A stretch of 64,000 bases of DNA from Falsiroseomonas sp051433195 (GCF_051433195.1 NZ_JBHMFT010000013.1:62001-126000); one strand, 5' to 3'; shown: positions 35,152-44,228, counted from the first letter of the stretch. A program made the numbers and translations. The notes: generated by a model not told the origin, from the sequence alone.

Positions 35152-35864
35152 CGGCGTGCCGCCTCGACAAAGGCCGAAAGGATATCCGGGTCGCGCGGGT
35201 CCACGGCGTATTCCGGGTGCCACTGAACGCCCAGCGCAAAGCGGTGGCCGGGATGCTCGATCCCCTCCACCACGCCATCCGGCGCCACGGCGTTCACCAC
35301 GGCGCCCATCCCCGGTGTCGCGACCGCCTGGTGATGCGCGCTGTTCACCGCCATGCGGGTGCCGCCGACGATGCGGGCCAGCAGCGTGTCGGGCGCGACC
35401 GAAACCTCATGCCCCGGCTCGGTGCGCGGGTTCGGCTGTTCATGCGCCAGCGCGCCCGGCACCTCGTCCGGGATGTGCTGGATGAGGGTGCCGCCGAGCG
35501 CCACCGCCAGCAATTGCTGGCCGCCGCAGATGCCGAGCACCGGCATGTCCCGGTTCAGCGCCGCCCGCGTCGCCGCCAGTTCGAAATCCGTCCGCCCCGG
35601 CTTCAGCGTCACCTTCGGATGCGGCGCGCCACCGCCCCACAAGGCCGGGTCGACATCGAAGGCGCCACCCGTCACCAGCAGCCCGTCGATGGCATCGAGA
35701 TACTCCACCGCGAGGTCCGGATGGTGCGGCAGCGCCACCGGCAGGCCACCGGCGGCGATGATGCTGGAAAAATAGTTCTGGCGGAGCGCGTACCAGGGCA
35801 GCTTCGACCAGCCACCGGCCGGCTCCGCATCCAGGGTCACGCCGATGACCGGGCGTTTGTTCAT
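35148..35864 (-). CDS. Gamma-glutamyl-gamma-aminobutyrate hydrolase family (class I amidotransferase, C26)
   Basis: A 238-residue glutamine-amidotransferase-like hydrolase. The nucleophile Cys lies in LGICGGQQLLAVALGGT and the catalytic His/Glu in GVQWHPEYAVDPRDPD. GLLVTGGAFDVDPALWG and the loop HEQPNPRTEPGHEV match PuuD-type proteins that cleave gamma-glutamyl amides in polyamine catabolism. The start is ATG 35864 (MNKRPVIGVT); the longer frame runs into the divergent tadA promoter. It is coupled to the pseudouridine synthase by an ATGA overlap. Confidence 0.92.
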
Positions 35865-35908
35865 GCCGGTTGCTAGACCCGTGGCCTGCCACAGGGCAAG
35901 CATCCGCC

Positions 35909-36361
35909 ATGCAAGCCGTGCCGCAACCGATGGAATTGGCCCTCGAGGACGCCCGCGCCGCCGCCGCGCGCGGCGAGGTGCCGGTGGGCGCGGTCGTCAC
36001 CGATGCCCAGGGCCGCGTGCTGGCGCGCGCCGGCAACGAGGTGGAGGCCCGCCGCGATCCCTCCGCCCATGCCGAGATGCTGGCGCTGCGCGCCGCCGCG
36101 GCCGGCGCCGGTGGCAAATTCCTGCCGGAGGCGACACTGCACGTGACGCTGGAGCCCTGCCCGATGTGCGCCCAGGCCATCGCCTTCTTCCGCATCCGCC
36201 GCGTGGTATTCGGCGCCTACGACCCCAAGGGCGGCGGCGTCGAGCACGGCCCACGCATCTTCACGCAACCCACCTGCCACCATGCGCCGGAGGTGATCGG
36301 CGGCGTGCGGGAGAGCGAATCGGCGACGCTGCTGCGGGACTTCTTTCGGGTGCGACGCTAA
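35909..36361 (+). CDS. tadA: tRNA adenosine(34) deaminase TadA-type nucleoside deaminase
   Basis: A 150-residue zinc deaminase converting the wobble adenosine of tRNA-Arg(ACG) to inosine. The zinc site is H in DPSAHAEML with the catalytic Glu and PCPMCAQAI. Spacing and length match bacterial TadA. The start MQAVPQPMELALEDA at 35909 is used; an internal Met at 35930 is possible. It is divergent from the amidotransferase with a gap of 44 bases. Cytosine or guanine deaminases of the same fold are less likely. Confidence 0.92.
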   Translation: MQAVPQPMELALEDARAAAARGEVPVGAVVTDAQGRVLARAGNEVEARRDPSAHAEMLALRAAAAGAGGKFLPEATLHVTLEPCPMCAQAIAFFRIRRVVFGAYDPKGGGVEHGPRIFTQPTCHHAPEVIGGVRESESATLLRDFFRVRR

Positions 36362-36392
36362 AACGGCCACGCCACCCCTCGCGAAAGCCCGC

Positions 36393-37466
36393 ATGGACCA
36401 CCCCTACCGCAGCCTTCCCGACACCGCCTTCTGGCGTCGCGCCGTGGCCGGCGTGCCGGATGGCACGGTGGACCCGGTCACGCAGGTGCCCTTCGGCATC
36501 GGCCCGCGCGATGCGGTGGCCACCGCGGGAAGCTGCTTCGCGCAGCACATCGCCGGCCACCTGCACCGTCGCGGCCACAGGCTGGTGCGCACCGAGCCAC
36601 CGCCCGAGGCGCCGGAGGCCGCCGCCTTCGGCCTGTTCGCCGCCAACTACGGCAATATCTACACCTGTCGCCACATGCTGCGCCTGTGCGAGGAAGCCTT
36701 CGGCCTGTTCCAGCCGCGGGATGCCGCCTGGCAGCGCCCCGATGGCCGCTTCGTCGACGCCTTCCGGCCCGGCCTGCACCCGGCGGGCCACGCCACGGCG
36801 GATGCGGTGCGGGCGGCGCGCGAGCCGCATCTGGCCGCCCTGCGCCAGGTGTTCGAGACGGCGGATGTGCTGGTCTTCACCCTGGGCCTGACGGAGGCCT
36901 GGATCGGTGCCGATGGCGCGGCCTACCCGCTCGCGCCGGGCATCCTCGCCAGCCCTGCGGAGCCATCCTCCTGCCGCTTCCACAACTTCACCCTGGACGA
37001 GGTGCGGGCGGACCTGCTGGCCTTCCTTGGCCTGGTCGCGGAGGTGAATCCCGGCCTGCGCTGCATCCTGACCGTCTCCCCGGTGCCGCTGGCCGCCACC
37101 TACACCGCGGCCCACGTCCTGCCCGCCAGCAGCTACAGCAAGGCGGTGCTGCGCGTCGCCGCCGAGGAAGCCGCCGCCCGCCTCCCCCTCGTCGCCTACT
37201 TCCCCAGCTACGAGATCATCACCGGCCCGCAGGCGCGCGGCCGCTACTTCGCCGAGGATCTGCGCAGCGTGACGGCGGCGGGCGTCGCGGCGGTGATGTC
37301 GGTGTTCGACCGCCACTACCTGACGGGCGAAGGCCGGCCTGTCGTGGCACCGGCGCCGGCTGCCGTGCCGAAGGCGACATCGCCGGCCGATGCCGCCGCT
37401 TTCGACAGCCTGGCGCAGATCCTCTGCGACGAGGATGCGCTGGACCCCGGACGGAAGGATCGCTGA
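36393..37466 (+). CDS. GSCFA domain protein
   Basis: A 357-residue protein with the eponymous motif TAGSCFAQHIAGHLHRRG (about 45-62), plus LFAANYGNIYTCRHMLRLCE and FTLGLTEAWIGADG. The GSCFA family is SGNH-hydrolase-like and is found in polysaccharide gene clusters, where O-acetyl transfer or esterase action is suspected. SCF contains the Ser expected in the first SGNH block, and YFPSYEIITGP a further conserved segment. It is followed after five bases by a WcbI-type gene, suggesting joint action on polysaccharide. Confidence 0.88.
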   Translation: MDHPYRSLPDTAFWRRAVAGVPDGTVDPVTQVPFGIGPRDAVATAGSCFAQHIAGHLHRRGHRLVRTEPPPEAPEAAAFGLFAANYGNIYTCRHMLRLCEEAFGLFQPRDAAWQRPDGRFVDAFRPGLHPAGHATADAVRAAREPHLAALRQVFETADVLVFTLGLTEAWIGADGAAYPLAPGILASPAEPSSCRFHNFTLDEVRADLLAFLGLVAEVNPGLRCILTVSPVPLAATYTAAHVLPASSYSKAVLRVAAEEAAARLPLVAYFPSYEIITGPQARGRYFAEDLRSVTAAGVAAVMSVFDRHYLTGEGRPVVAPAPAAVPKATSPADAAAFDSLAQILCDEDALDPGRKDR

Positions 37467-37471
37467 CGGAA

Positions 37472-38410
37472 ATGCGCTTCGCGGTGATCGGCAATTGCCA
37501 GGCGGCCGGCTTCGCCGACTGCCTGCGCGTCTTCCTGCCGAAGGTGGAGACGACCCTGTTCGACCTGACGGCGCTGGGTGCCACCGGCGATCCCGTCGGC
37601 GCGGCGGCCGCCATCGGCGCGCGGCTCGGCGAGTTCTCGCATGTCTTCGCCCATCCGGTGCATGGCGCGCGGTTCGGGCCGCTGGAACAGCCGCGCCTCG
37701 CGGCCTCGGGCCTGCCGGTCTGGTTCATCCCGACGCTGGCCTTCCAGGGCTTCCACCCGGACTGCGTCTACCTGTTCCCGCCCGGCAAGGTGGTGGGCGG
37801 GGAGCCGTTGCGCGGGCCGCTCGATGTCTATCATTCGGCCATCGCCGCCGCCGCCTTCCTGCTCGGCCTGCCGGTGGAGCGCGCGGTGCGGCTGTACAAC
37901 CCGCTGGTCTTCGGCCGGCTGGGCTTCGCCGAGGCCTACGACACCGCCCTGGCGCAGTTGCTGCGGCACTACCGGGAGCTGGGCCACGACATCGCGGACC
38001 GCCTGCCGGTCTGGACGCAGGCCGGACCATCAGGCGGCCGGGCCTTCATGCACACCATCAACCACCCCTGCCTGCGCCCGATCGCCGACACCTGCCGCAT
38101 GGTCGCCGCCGCGGCCGGCCTCGGCGAGATGGCGCTGGAGGCGGCGGAGGTGGTGCCGGACCGGCTGGCGGACCTCGCGATCTTCCCGGTCTATCCCGGC
38201 CACGCCCGGCGCCTCGGCGTCGCGGGCCACCTGCGCTTCCGGCCCCGGCTGCGGCAGGATCGCAGCTTCGAGGTCCTGGACCTGGAGGATTTCGTCGCCC
38301 GCAGCCATCAGGCCTATGCCCAGGCGCCGGAGGCAGTGGATGCGGCGGTGCGCGCGAACCCGGTCTCGGCCCGCATCCTGGACCTGCTGCCCAAGCTGCT
38401 GGCCGGCTGA
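37472..38410 (+). CDS. WcbI-family polysaccharide biosynthesis putative acetyltransferase
   Basis: A 312-residue protein with the WcbI N-terminal signature MRFAVIGNCQAAGFADCLRV. AHPVHGARFGPLEQPRLAAS, FHPDCVYLFP and TINHPCLRPIADTCRMVA are further family segments. WcbI proteins belong to capsule loci of Burkholderia and are thought to be involved in sugar O-acetylation. ATG 37472 is five bases after the GSCFA stop, so these are co-transcribed. A larger open frame upstream overlaps GSCFA and is not real. The window's capsule locus begins 2 kb further on. Confidence 0.88.
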   Translation: MRFAVIGNCQAAGFADCLRVFLPKVETTLFDLTALGATGDPVGAAAAIGARLGEFSHVFAHPVHGARFGPLEQPRLAASGLPVWFIPTLAFQGFHPDCVYLFPPGKVVGGEPLRGPLDVYHSAIAAAAFLLGLPVERAVRLYNPLVFGRLGFAEAYDTALAQLLRHYRELGHDIADRLPVWTQAGPSGGRAFMHTINHPCLRPIADTCRMVAAAAGLGEMALEAAEVVPDRLADLAIFPVYPGHARRLGVAGHLRFRPRLRQDRSFEVLDLEDFVARSHQAYAQAPEAVDAAVRANPVSARILDLLPKLLAG

Positions 38411-38418
38411 ACGGCGCG

Positions 38419-39333
38419 CTACGGCGCCCCGTGCACGCCCGCCGCGCGGCGGTCCCACCACCAGGCCGGGTCGGGGCCGACCATGACACCGCCCTGGAAG
38501 CGCGGCGGCGGGCGGTGGCGGGCCTCGCCGGCCAGCACCATCCGGCCGCGTTCCGTCAACTGCCAGGGCGCGTCGCGGCCGATCAGGCGCTGCGGCCCGG
38601 CCGACAGGCGCTGCGCCACCTCCTTCACGATCAGGTCCGTCACCTGGAAGACCGGGTCCGCCCGACGCAGCGCGGCCAATGCGCCGGGCAGATCCGTGGC
38701 GCCGTCGGCCACCGCGCGCAGCAGCAGGCGCTCCGTCAAGGCCAGGCCATCGTTGCGCCAGGGCAGGTCCTGCAGGTGCCGGCGCAGCGCGGGCGCCAGA
38801 TGCGGCAGCGGCAGCGCGCGGCGCGAAAGCCGGTCCAGCGCCGTGGGATCGGGATCGGCGAAGGCGGCCCAGGCCTCGGCGCCGGCTTCCAGTTGCAGGG
38901 CGCCCAGCGGCACCGGCTCCAGCGCGGCCAGTTCCTCCGCCGGCATCCGGGCGAAGGCGCGGCGCCCATCCGCCGGCACCAGGAACAGCCGGCCCTCGAG
39001 CGGCGCCCGGCCGGCGAGCAGCGACAGCACGCGGATCAGCACCGCCTGGTCCCACAGGTCGTGCTCGAACCACAGCAGCACGCGGTCGTACTTCCCGAGG
39101 CCGTTGAGCGCCATGTATTCGCGCCCCAGCCGCAGCCGCGCCTCCTGCGCATCCACCCCTGCATGCAGCGCGACCACGCGGGCGCGCTGGCCGAGATAGG
39201 CCATCAGGTCGCCGTCGGAGACGGCGCCGACGCAGACCGGGTCCGCGATCGGCAGGTACTCTCCCGCCCAGCCCGCCTGCGGCAACAGGTCCCGGAGGTC
39301 GTCGCCGCAGCGGATATGGGCGGTTCGGGTCAG
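38419..39333 (-). CDS. DUF1835 domain protein
   Basis: A protein of about 304 residues with the DUF1835 N-terminal domain (HIRCGDDLRDLL...EYLPIADPVCVG). KYDRVLLWFEHDLWDQAVLI is the family-typical segment, and a C-terminal DUF3658-like helical/winged region (LALTERLLLRAVADGATDLP) follows. There is no ATG or GTG near the homologous N-terminus. The only candidate at the right place is CTG 39333, which overlaps the stop of the preceding TctC gene as CTGA. Function is unknown. Length and domain order are typical. Confidence 0.75.
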   Translation of the reverse strand: MTRTAHIRCGDDLRDLLPQAGWAGEYLPIADPVCVGAVSDGDLMAYLGQRARVVALHAGVDAQEARLRLGREYMALNGLGKYDRVLLWFEHDLWDQAVLIRVLSLLAGRAPLEGRLFLVPADGRRAFARMPAEELAALEPVPLGALQLEAGAEAWAAFADPDPTALDRLSRRALPLPHLAPALRRHLQDLPWRNDGLALTERLLLRAVADGATDLPGALAALRRADPVFQVTDLIVKEVAQRLSAGPQRLIGRDAPWQLTERGRMVLAGEARHRPPPRFQGGVMVGPDPAWWWDRRAAGVHGAP

Positions 39334-40313
39334 AGGCGGAGGCCCAGGCGGCGGATCATCTCGCCCTCCTCGGCGTATTGCCGGCGCGCGAAGGTGGCGT
39401 ACTCCTCCGGCCCCAGGTGGAACGGCGCCATGTCGAAGCGGTCCAGGATGCCGAGATGAGCGGGATCGAACAGCGCCTCCCGGAACGCGTCGTGCAGCAC
39501 CTTCACATGGTCCGGGTTCATGCCCTTCGGCCCGGCCAGGCCGTAGGGGGAGGCCGAGACGATGTCGATGCCGCTTTCCTTCAGCGTCGGCACGTTGGGG
39601 AAGCGCTTGGCGCGTTCCGCCGACCAGGTCACCAGCAGCCGCATGCGCCCCGACATCACCAGCTCCGCCCAGCCGGAGCTGTCGGCGCTCGCCTGGATCT
39701 GGTTGCCGAGCAGCGCCTGGCTGTTCTCCGCCCAGCCACGGAACGGCACATGCGTCCAATCGATGCCGCCGCGCGCGCCGGCGATCTGCTCCATCGTGAT
39801 GTGCAGCGATGTGCCGACGCCCGGCGTGCCGTAGTTCACCTTCCCCGGATTGGCCTTCGCATAGTCCAGGAACTCCGACAGCGTCTGCCACGGGCTGTCC
39901 GCGTTCACCACGATTCCGAACAGGTAGCCGGTCAGGTGGATGACGTAGGTGAAGTCCTCGAGCGGGTTGAACAGCGCGCGCGGGGCCATCTGCGGGTGGC
40001 GGAACACGCTGATCGGCATCTGCGCCAGCACGTAGCCGTCCGGCCGCTCGTTCAGCAGCTGCTGCGGGCCGAGGATACCGCCGGCGCCGGCGCGGTTCTC
40101 GATGATGATGGGCTGGCCGAGGCGCTTCGAGGCCTGTTCGCCAAGCGCGCGCATCTGGATGTCGGTGGTGCCGCCGGCGGCCCAGGGCACGATCAGGCGG
40201 ATCGGCCGGCTCGGGAAGCGGTCCTGCGCCCGCAGCGCCGGGGCGGCGAGCAGGCCGGCGCCGAGGCCGAGCGCGGCACGGCGGCCAAAGGTGGTGAAGA
40301 TGGGACGGGTCAT
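39330..40313 (-). CDS. Tripartite tricarboxylate transporter substrate-binding protein (TctC/Bug family)
   Basis: A 327-residue periplasmic binding protein. It has a twin-Arg-like signal MTRPIFTTFGRRAALGLGAG and then the mature start FPSRPIRLIVPWAAGGTTDI. The Bug motif NRAGAGGILGPQQLLNERPD binds the ligand carboxylate. The C-terminal domain has FAELG-type segments and GLAGPKGMNPDHVKVLHDAF. No tctA or tctB gene is nearby, as is usual for the many orphan Bug proteins of these bacteria. ATG 40313 opens the gene; its stop overlaps the CTG of DUF1835. Confidence 0.93.
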   Translation of the reverse strand: MTRPIFTTFGRRAALGLGAGLLAAPALRAQDRFPSRPIRLIVPWAAGGTTDIQMRALGEQASKRLGQPIIIENRAGAGGILGPQQLLNERPDGYVLAQMPISVFRHPQMAPRALFNPLEDFTYVIHLTGYLFGIVVNADSPWQTLSEFLDYAKANPGKVNYGTPGVGTSLHITMEQIAGARGGIDWTHVPFRGWAENSQALLGNQIQASADSSGWAELVMSGRMRLLVTWSAERAKRFPNVPTLKESGIDIVSASPYGLAGPKGMNPDHVKVLHDAFREALFDPAHLGILDRFDMAPFHLGPEEYATFARRQYAEEGEMIRRLGLRL

Positions 40314-40448
40314 CGGTTGCGGCCTCCCTGCCTGGCGCCGGCCTTGGGCCGGTCGTCCCATGCTGGTAACGCGCCGGACGCCGCGCCGCAATCGGGCGCG
40401 GCATCACGCACGGATCAGGTCATGCCGGCGGCACCGACGGGCGACCTG

Positions 40449-40467
40449 CGGCCGGCCATGCCGGCCG
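40449..40467. promoter_or_regulatory. Perfect 8-bp palindrome in the TctC-capsule gap
   Basis: CGGCCGGC CAT GCCGGCCG is a strong perfect inverted repeat in the 212-base gap between tctC-type and capsule export genes. There is no T-tract. It may be an operator for the TctC gene or part of a transcription boundary. Confidence 0.35.
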
Positions 40468-40500
40468 AGCGCGCGGTGCCTGATGCCCGGGCAAGACCGA

Positions 40501-40519
40501 CGGTCATCGAGAATGACCG
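40501..40519 (-). terminator. Candidate terminator of the capsule export operon
   Basis: CGGTCAT CGAGA ATGACCG gives a perfect seven-base stem with a five-base loop, seven bases after the stop of the SLBB export gene. On the minus strand it is followed by TCTTG, only a weak U-run. Position supports a terminator for the export operon. Confidence 0.5.
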
Positions 40520-40525
40520 CTGGTG

Positions 40526-42277
40526 TCAGTTCATGAAGACGCGCGCCGACAGCGCCGTCTGGAAGATCAGGTTCAGCAGGTCGCGCGCGATCTGGAAGTT
40601 CTTCGGGTCCAGCCGCGGCAGCGCGATCAGCTCGTCGCCCGGCGCCGGGCCCTCGGTGGGCTCCGGGATCAACTCGCCGCTCGCCTTGCGGATCATGACC
40701 TGGGATTCGACGCCACGCTCGGCGAAACCGCCGGCCGCGCGGACATAGTCGTTGATGCGCATGTCCGGCCGCCAGACCACCGCCTGCGGCACCATCACCT
40801 CGCCGGAGACCAGCACGGTCTGCACCCGCTCCGGAACGACGACGACGTCGCCATCCTCCAGCCGCACGTCGGCGCAGCGCCCGGCGCGGTCCATCACCAC
40901 CAGGCGGCCTTCCGGCCGGGTGCGGCGGGCGCGCTGGATATAGGTGGAGACCAGGTTCGCCTCCACCGCGCGGATCTCGGCGACGCCGGTGGTGGAGGAC
41001 ACCGTCATGAACAACTGGCGCTCCAGCCGGTCCAGTGCCTCGTTGATCACCCGCACCTGCTGCTGCGCGACGGAGGGACGCAGCAGGAAGACGCCGCTGG
41101 TATTGGCCAGCGCCGGGTCCACCGCGACATGGTCGAGCAGGGTGCACAGGCTGATGTCGCGATCCGCGATCAGGACCGAAGGCCCGATGCGGCTGCCCTC
41201 GACGCTGACGCGAACGGTCGGTGCCGGGCTGTCGGTGATGAAGGTGATGGTGTCCTGGTCAAGCAGCTGCAGGCTGCCGAGTTCGCGCACCGTGGCGTAG
41301 CGGGCGAAGGGCTGGCCGCCGCGGGTGCCGCGGATCACCGCATTGGTCGCGGCCGGCAGCGGCGACGCCAGGCGCAGCAGCTCGCTGCCCGGCATGGCGC
41401 GGCCGCTGACCTCGAACAGGAAGTTGTTGCGCACCGCGCCATCGGCCCCGACCATCGCGCCCTGCGGCGCGACCACGATGGTGTCGCCTTCCTGCATGGT
41501 GATGTTGGGAAGCTGGCCGGTCTGGAGGAAGCGGTACAGGTCGATCCGCGCCACGGTGCGGTTGCCGCGGTTGATGGCGATGTCGCGGTAGGACCCGCGG
41601 CCCGGGTCCACGCCACCGGCGCGCGTCAGGTAGTCCAGGATGCTGTCCGACCCGGCGCCGAGGTGGCGGCCCGGCAGGCGGACGTAGCCGGTGACGAAGA
41701 CGCCGACCTGGCCGGCATTGAGCAGCACGGCGTAGACCTGCACCTGCTGCGAGTAGATGCGCCGGACCTCGGCCTCCACCACCCGCTGGACGTCTCCGGA
41801 CCGGGTCCCGGCCAGGCGGATCGGGCCGATCTGCGGCAGGAACAGGTTGCCCTCGGGGTCCACCACGCCGACAGCGGACGCCTCGATGAAGCCCCAGATG
41901 GTGACGGAGATGCGGTCGCCCGCGCGGATCACGTAGTTCGGGTTCGGTGTCTCGGTGGCGGATGGCGGCGCGCGGGTGAACAGCGCCGCGCCGAACACCA
42001 CGGTTGCCGGGCCAGCCGCGCGCGCCGGATCGCCGATCGGCCCCACCGCCACTGGCCCGCCTTCCGCCGCCGTCGCGGTGCCGGCACGGGCGGTGTTGAT
42101 GTTGTCGCCCGTGGCGCCGAGCAGTGCCGGCAGGTTGCCGACCGCTGGGCCGCGTATGGCTGCGCCCGCCATGCCCGGCGGCTGCAGTTGCGCCGCGGCC
42201 AGGCCGGGCAGCAGCAAGCCGAGGATCAGCGCCAGGCAGGCCGGCAAGGTTCGGAAACGACGGGCGGATGCGGGCAT
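40526..42277 (-). CDS. SLBB-domain polysaccharide export outer-membrane protein (Wza/KpsD type)
   Basis: A 583-residue exported protein that forms the outer-membrane channel for capsule. A signal peptide (MPASARRFRTLPACLALILG...) is followed by the Poly_export domain with NYVIRAGDRISVTIWGFIEA and several SLBB beta-grasp domains, for example FVTGYVRLPGRHLGAGSDSI and LVSGEVMVPQAVVWRPDMRI. It ends in a helix (ARDLLNLIFQTALSARVFMN) suitable for the outer membrane. The length is close to KpsD/Wza-like proteins. It is the last gene of the minus-strand kps operon. A lipobox cysteine is not evident. Confidence 0.9.
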   Translation of the reverse strand: MPASARRFRTLPACLALILGLLLPGLAAAQLQPPGMAGAAIRGPAVGNLPALLGATGDNINTARAGTATAAEGGPVAVGPIGDPARAAGPATVVFGAALFTRAPPSATETPNPNYVIRAGDRISVTIWGFIEASAVGVVDPEGNLFLPQIGPIRLAGTRSGDVQRVVEAEVRRIYSQQVQVYAVLLNAGQVGVFVTGYVRLPGRHLGAGSDSILDYLTRAGGVDPGRGSYRDIAINRGNRTVARIDLYRFLQTGQLPNITMQEGDTIVVAPQGAMVGADGAVRNNFLFEVSGRAMPGSELLRLASPLPAATNAVIRGTRGGQPFARYATVRELGSLQLLDQDTITFITDSPAPTVRVSVEGSRIGPSVLIADRDISLCTLLDHVAVDPALANTSGVFLLRPSVAQQQVRVINEALDRLERQLFMTVSSTTGVAEIRAVEANLVSTYIQRARRTRPEGRLVVMDRAGRCADVRLEDGDVVVVPERVQTVLVSGEVMVPQAVVWRPDMRINDYVRAAGGFAERGVESQVMIRKASGELIPEPTEGPAPGDELIALPRLDPKNFQIARDLLNLIFQTALSARVFMN

Positions 42278-42396
42278 GTGATTGGAAGTCCGGATCAGGA
42301 TCAGGATCAGGCCGGGCCGGAGTTCGGCCGGCGGCAGCATGGCGTGCCCGGAACGGGCACGCCATGCCTGGAGCGGAAGGGCATCAGGCCTGGCGG

Positions 42397-43599
42397 TCAG
42401 CTCGCATGCTCACGCGCGCCCGCCATGATCAGCCATCCGATGGCGAAGAAGACGGTCAGGATGACGAACAGCGTCATGATATTGAAAAAGGCCTTGGGGA
42501 AGGTCGACCGCTCCGGCAGGTTCGGCTCCACCACCCGCATCAGGAAGACCTGCTGGCGCTGCGCATCCGCGCGTGCCCCCTCCAGCGAAGCGATGGCGGA
42601 GGCATAGACCCGCTCGGCGAACTCGCGCTCCAGCGTCAGGCGCTCATAGCCCGACAATTGCTGGGTCAGCGTCTCGTTGCCGCTGGTGCGTCGCGCGCGT
42701 TCCGTGACGATCTGCGCCGAAAGGGCCGCGATGCGGTTGTTGAGCACCTGGATCTGCGGATTGTCGGCCCGCATGAAGGCGCGCTTTTCCTGCAGTTCGG
42801 TCCGGGCCTGCGCCAGCGCGCCCTCCAGACGGCCGATCGTCTCCACGGCGGACCCGACGGCGGCGGTCGGGTCCAGCGTCTGCTCGCGTTCGCGGAATGC
42901 CGTCAGCGCGGCACGCGCCTCGACCACGCGGCGCTCCGCGATGGCCACTTCCTCGCGTCCCACCCGCAACGTGTCTTCGGAGGTCCGAGCGGTGAAGCGG
43001 TTGACCAGGTCCTCCGACATCTCCAGCAGGGATGTGGCGATCGCCCTGGCGTCCTCCGGCCGGTACGCCAGCGCCTTCAGCGTCACGAGCCCTGTTTCGA
43101 GATCATAATCCACCGTGACTCGGCGGCGGTAGTATTTCATCAGTTGCTCGGCCTGGGGTTCCTCGTACCAGAGGCGCGAAATCCAGTCGGCGTCCGCCGG
43201 CCGCCAGATCGCGATCAGGTCGAGGCGCTGGCGCAGCCCGGACAGCGCATCCAGGCTGTTGACGAAGGCCCGCACGGCCTGCGCTTCCTCCGCCCCCGGC
43301 CGCATCGCGCCCGATGCGGAGCCGATCATGCTGGCGATGCCGCCGCTGGCCGGGGCCCCCGGACGTCCACGCACCAGGATGCGCGCCTCCGCCTCGTACA
43401 GGTCGGAGGCGCAAGTTGCGTAGTACAGACCGACCAGCAGCGTCGGCAGGGCGACCAGAAGCAGGAACCAGCCCAACGCGCCGCTCGGCACCAGGGTTCG
43501 GCGCCTGCGTTCCGGCTCCGCGGACAGTCCCGCGACGCCAGGGGCAACGCCCGTGGCGGCGAGGGACTCAGAGGGCCTTATAGGTGGCGACAGCTTCAT
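42397..43599 (-). CDS. kpsE: Capsule export inner-membrane protein (KpsE/Wzz-type, PCP family)
   Basis: A 400-residue protein that spans inner membrane and periplasm. TM1 is near 43-63 (GWFLLLVALPTLLVGLYYAT) and TM2 near 373-395 (MTLFVILTVFFAIGWLIMAG). A long coiled periplasmic part lies between them (EEVAIAERRVVEARAALTAF, ALAQARTELQEKRAFM). PEDARAIATSLLEMSEDLVN and a proline-rich segment near TM2 (RVVEPNLPERSTFPKAF) are typical of KpsE/WcbD. It links the ABC transporter to the outer-membrane channel. Its start overlaps the end of kpsT by 32 bases. Confidence 0.9.
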   Translation of the reverse strand: MKLSPPIRPSESLAATGVAPGVAGLSAEPERRRRTLVPSGALGWFLLLVALPTLLVGLYYATCASDLYEAEARILVRGRPGAPASGGIASMIGSASGAMRPGAEEAQAVRAFVNSLDALSGLRQRLDLIAIWRPADADWISRLWYEEPQAEQLMKYYRRRVTVDYDLETGLVTLKALAYRPEDARAIATSLLEMSEDLVNRFTARTSEDTLRVGREEVAIAERRVVEARAALTAFREREQTLDPTAAVGSAVETIGRLEGALAQARTELQEKRAFMRADNPQIQVLNNRIAALSAQIVTERARRTSGNETLTQQLSGYERLTLEREFAERVYASAIASLEGARADAQRQQVFLMRVVEPNLPERSTFPKAFFNIMTLFVILTVFFAIGWLIMAGAREHAS

Positions 43600-44218
43600 C
43601 GACGTCCTCGAAGAAGGTCAGACTGCCGTCGTGCAGCACCGCGGCGCTCCGGCAATACAGTTTCAGGTGATCCGGCACGTGGCTGACCAGGACCAGCGTC
43701 CGGCCGCGGGTCTTTTCAGCAAGCAACGCCTGGGCGCGGGCGATGAAGCGCTGGTCGCCCGTCGCCGTCACCTCGTCGATCAGGTAGCAGTCGAAATCCA
43801 CCGCGAAGGACAAACCCATCAGCAGACGGCCCATCATGCCGACCGAGTAGGTCTTGGCCGGCATATGCATGTAGGGGCCGAGCTCCGCGAACTCCTCCAC
43901 GAAGTCGAGCACCCGCTTGACCGGCTGGTTGTAGATGCGGGCGATGAACCGGGCGTTATCGGCGCCGGACATGCTGTTCTGCAGGCCGATGCCATGGGCC
44001 AGCGGCCAGGACACCGACATCCGCCGCTCGATCCGCCCGGAATTGGGATGCTCGACGCCGGCCAGCATGCGGACCAGCGTCGACTTCCCGGTGCCGTTGC
44101 GACCGAGGATGCCCAGCGCATCCCCGGGGCGGATGATGCCCGAGACACTGCGCAGCACGTGTTTCTTGCCACCACCACGCAGTTCGTAGTGCTTGGAGAC
44201 ACGGTCGAAGTAGATCAT
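43568..44218 (-). CDS. kpsT: Capsule polysaccharide ABC transporter ATP-binding protein
   Basis: The 216-residue ATPase of the capsule exporter. The Walker A motif is GILGRNGTGKSTLVRMLAG and the Walker B is DCYLIDEVTATGD. The signature region reads YSVGMMGRLLMGLSFA, the degenerate form usual in KpsT/Wzt-capsule ATPases. The H-loop is LVLVSHVPDHLKLYC. The start at 44218 (MIYFDRVSKHYEL) is family-typical. It lacks the carbohydrate-binding C-terminal domain of O-antigen Wzt, fitting group 2 or 3 capsules. It lies between kpsM and kpsE. Confidence 0.95.
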   Translation of the reverse strand: MIYFDRVSKHYELRGGGKKHVLRSVSGIIRPGDALGILGRNGTGKSTLVRMLAGVEHPNSGRIERRMSVSWPLAHGIGLQNSMSGADNARFIARIYNQPVKRVLDFVEEFAELGPYMHMPAKTYSVGMMGRLLMGLSFAVDFDCYLIDEVTATGDQRFIARAQALLAEKTRGRTLVLVSHVPDHLKLYCRSAAVLHDGSLTFFEDVDEAVATYKAL

Positions 44219-44228
44219 GCGCGCATCG

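Noticed and set aside
38419..40407. A 662-codon frame joining DUF1835 with sequence antisense-like to the TctC region
   Set aside because: The first half overlaps the well-supported TctC gene in another frame and is compositionally shadow-like; only the last 304 codons are homologous.
42292..42311. GGATCA hexamer repeated three times upstream of the SLBB export gene
   Set aside because: Too short and simple to separate from chance, and no known factor site matches.
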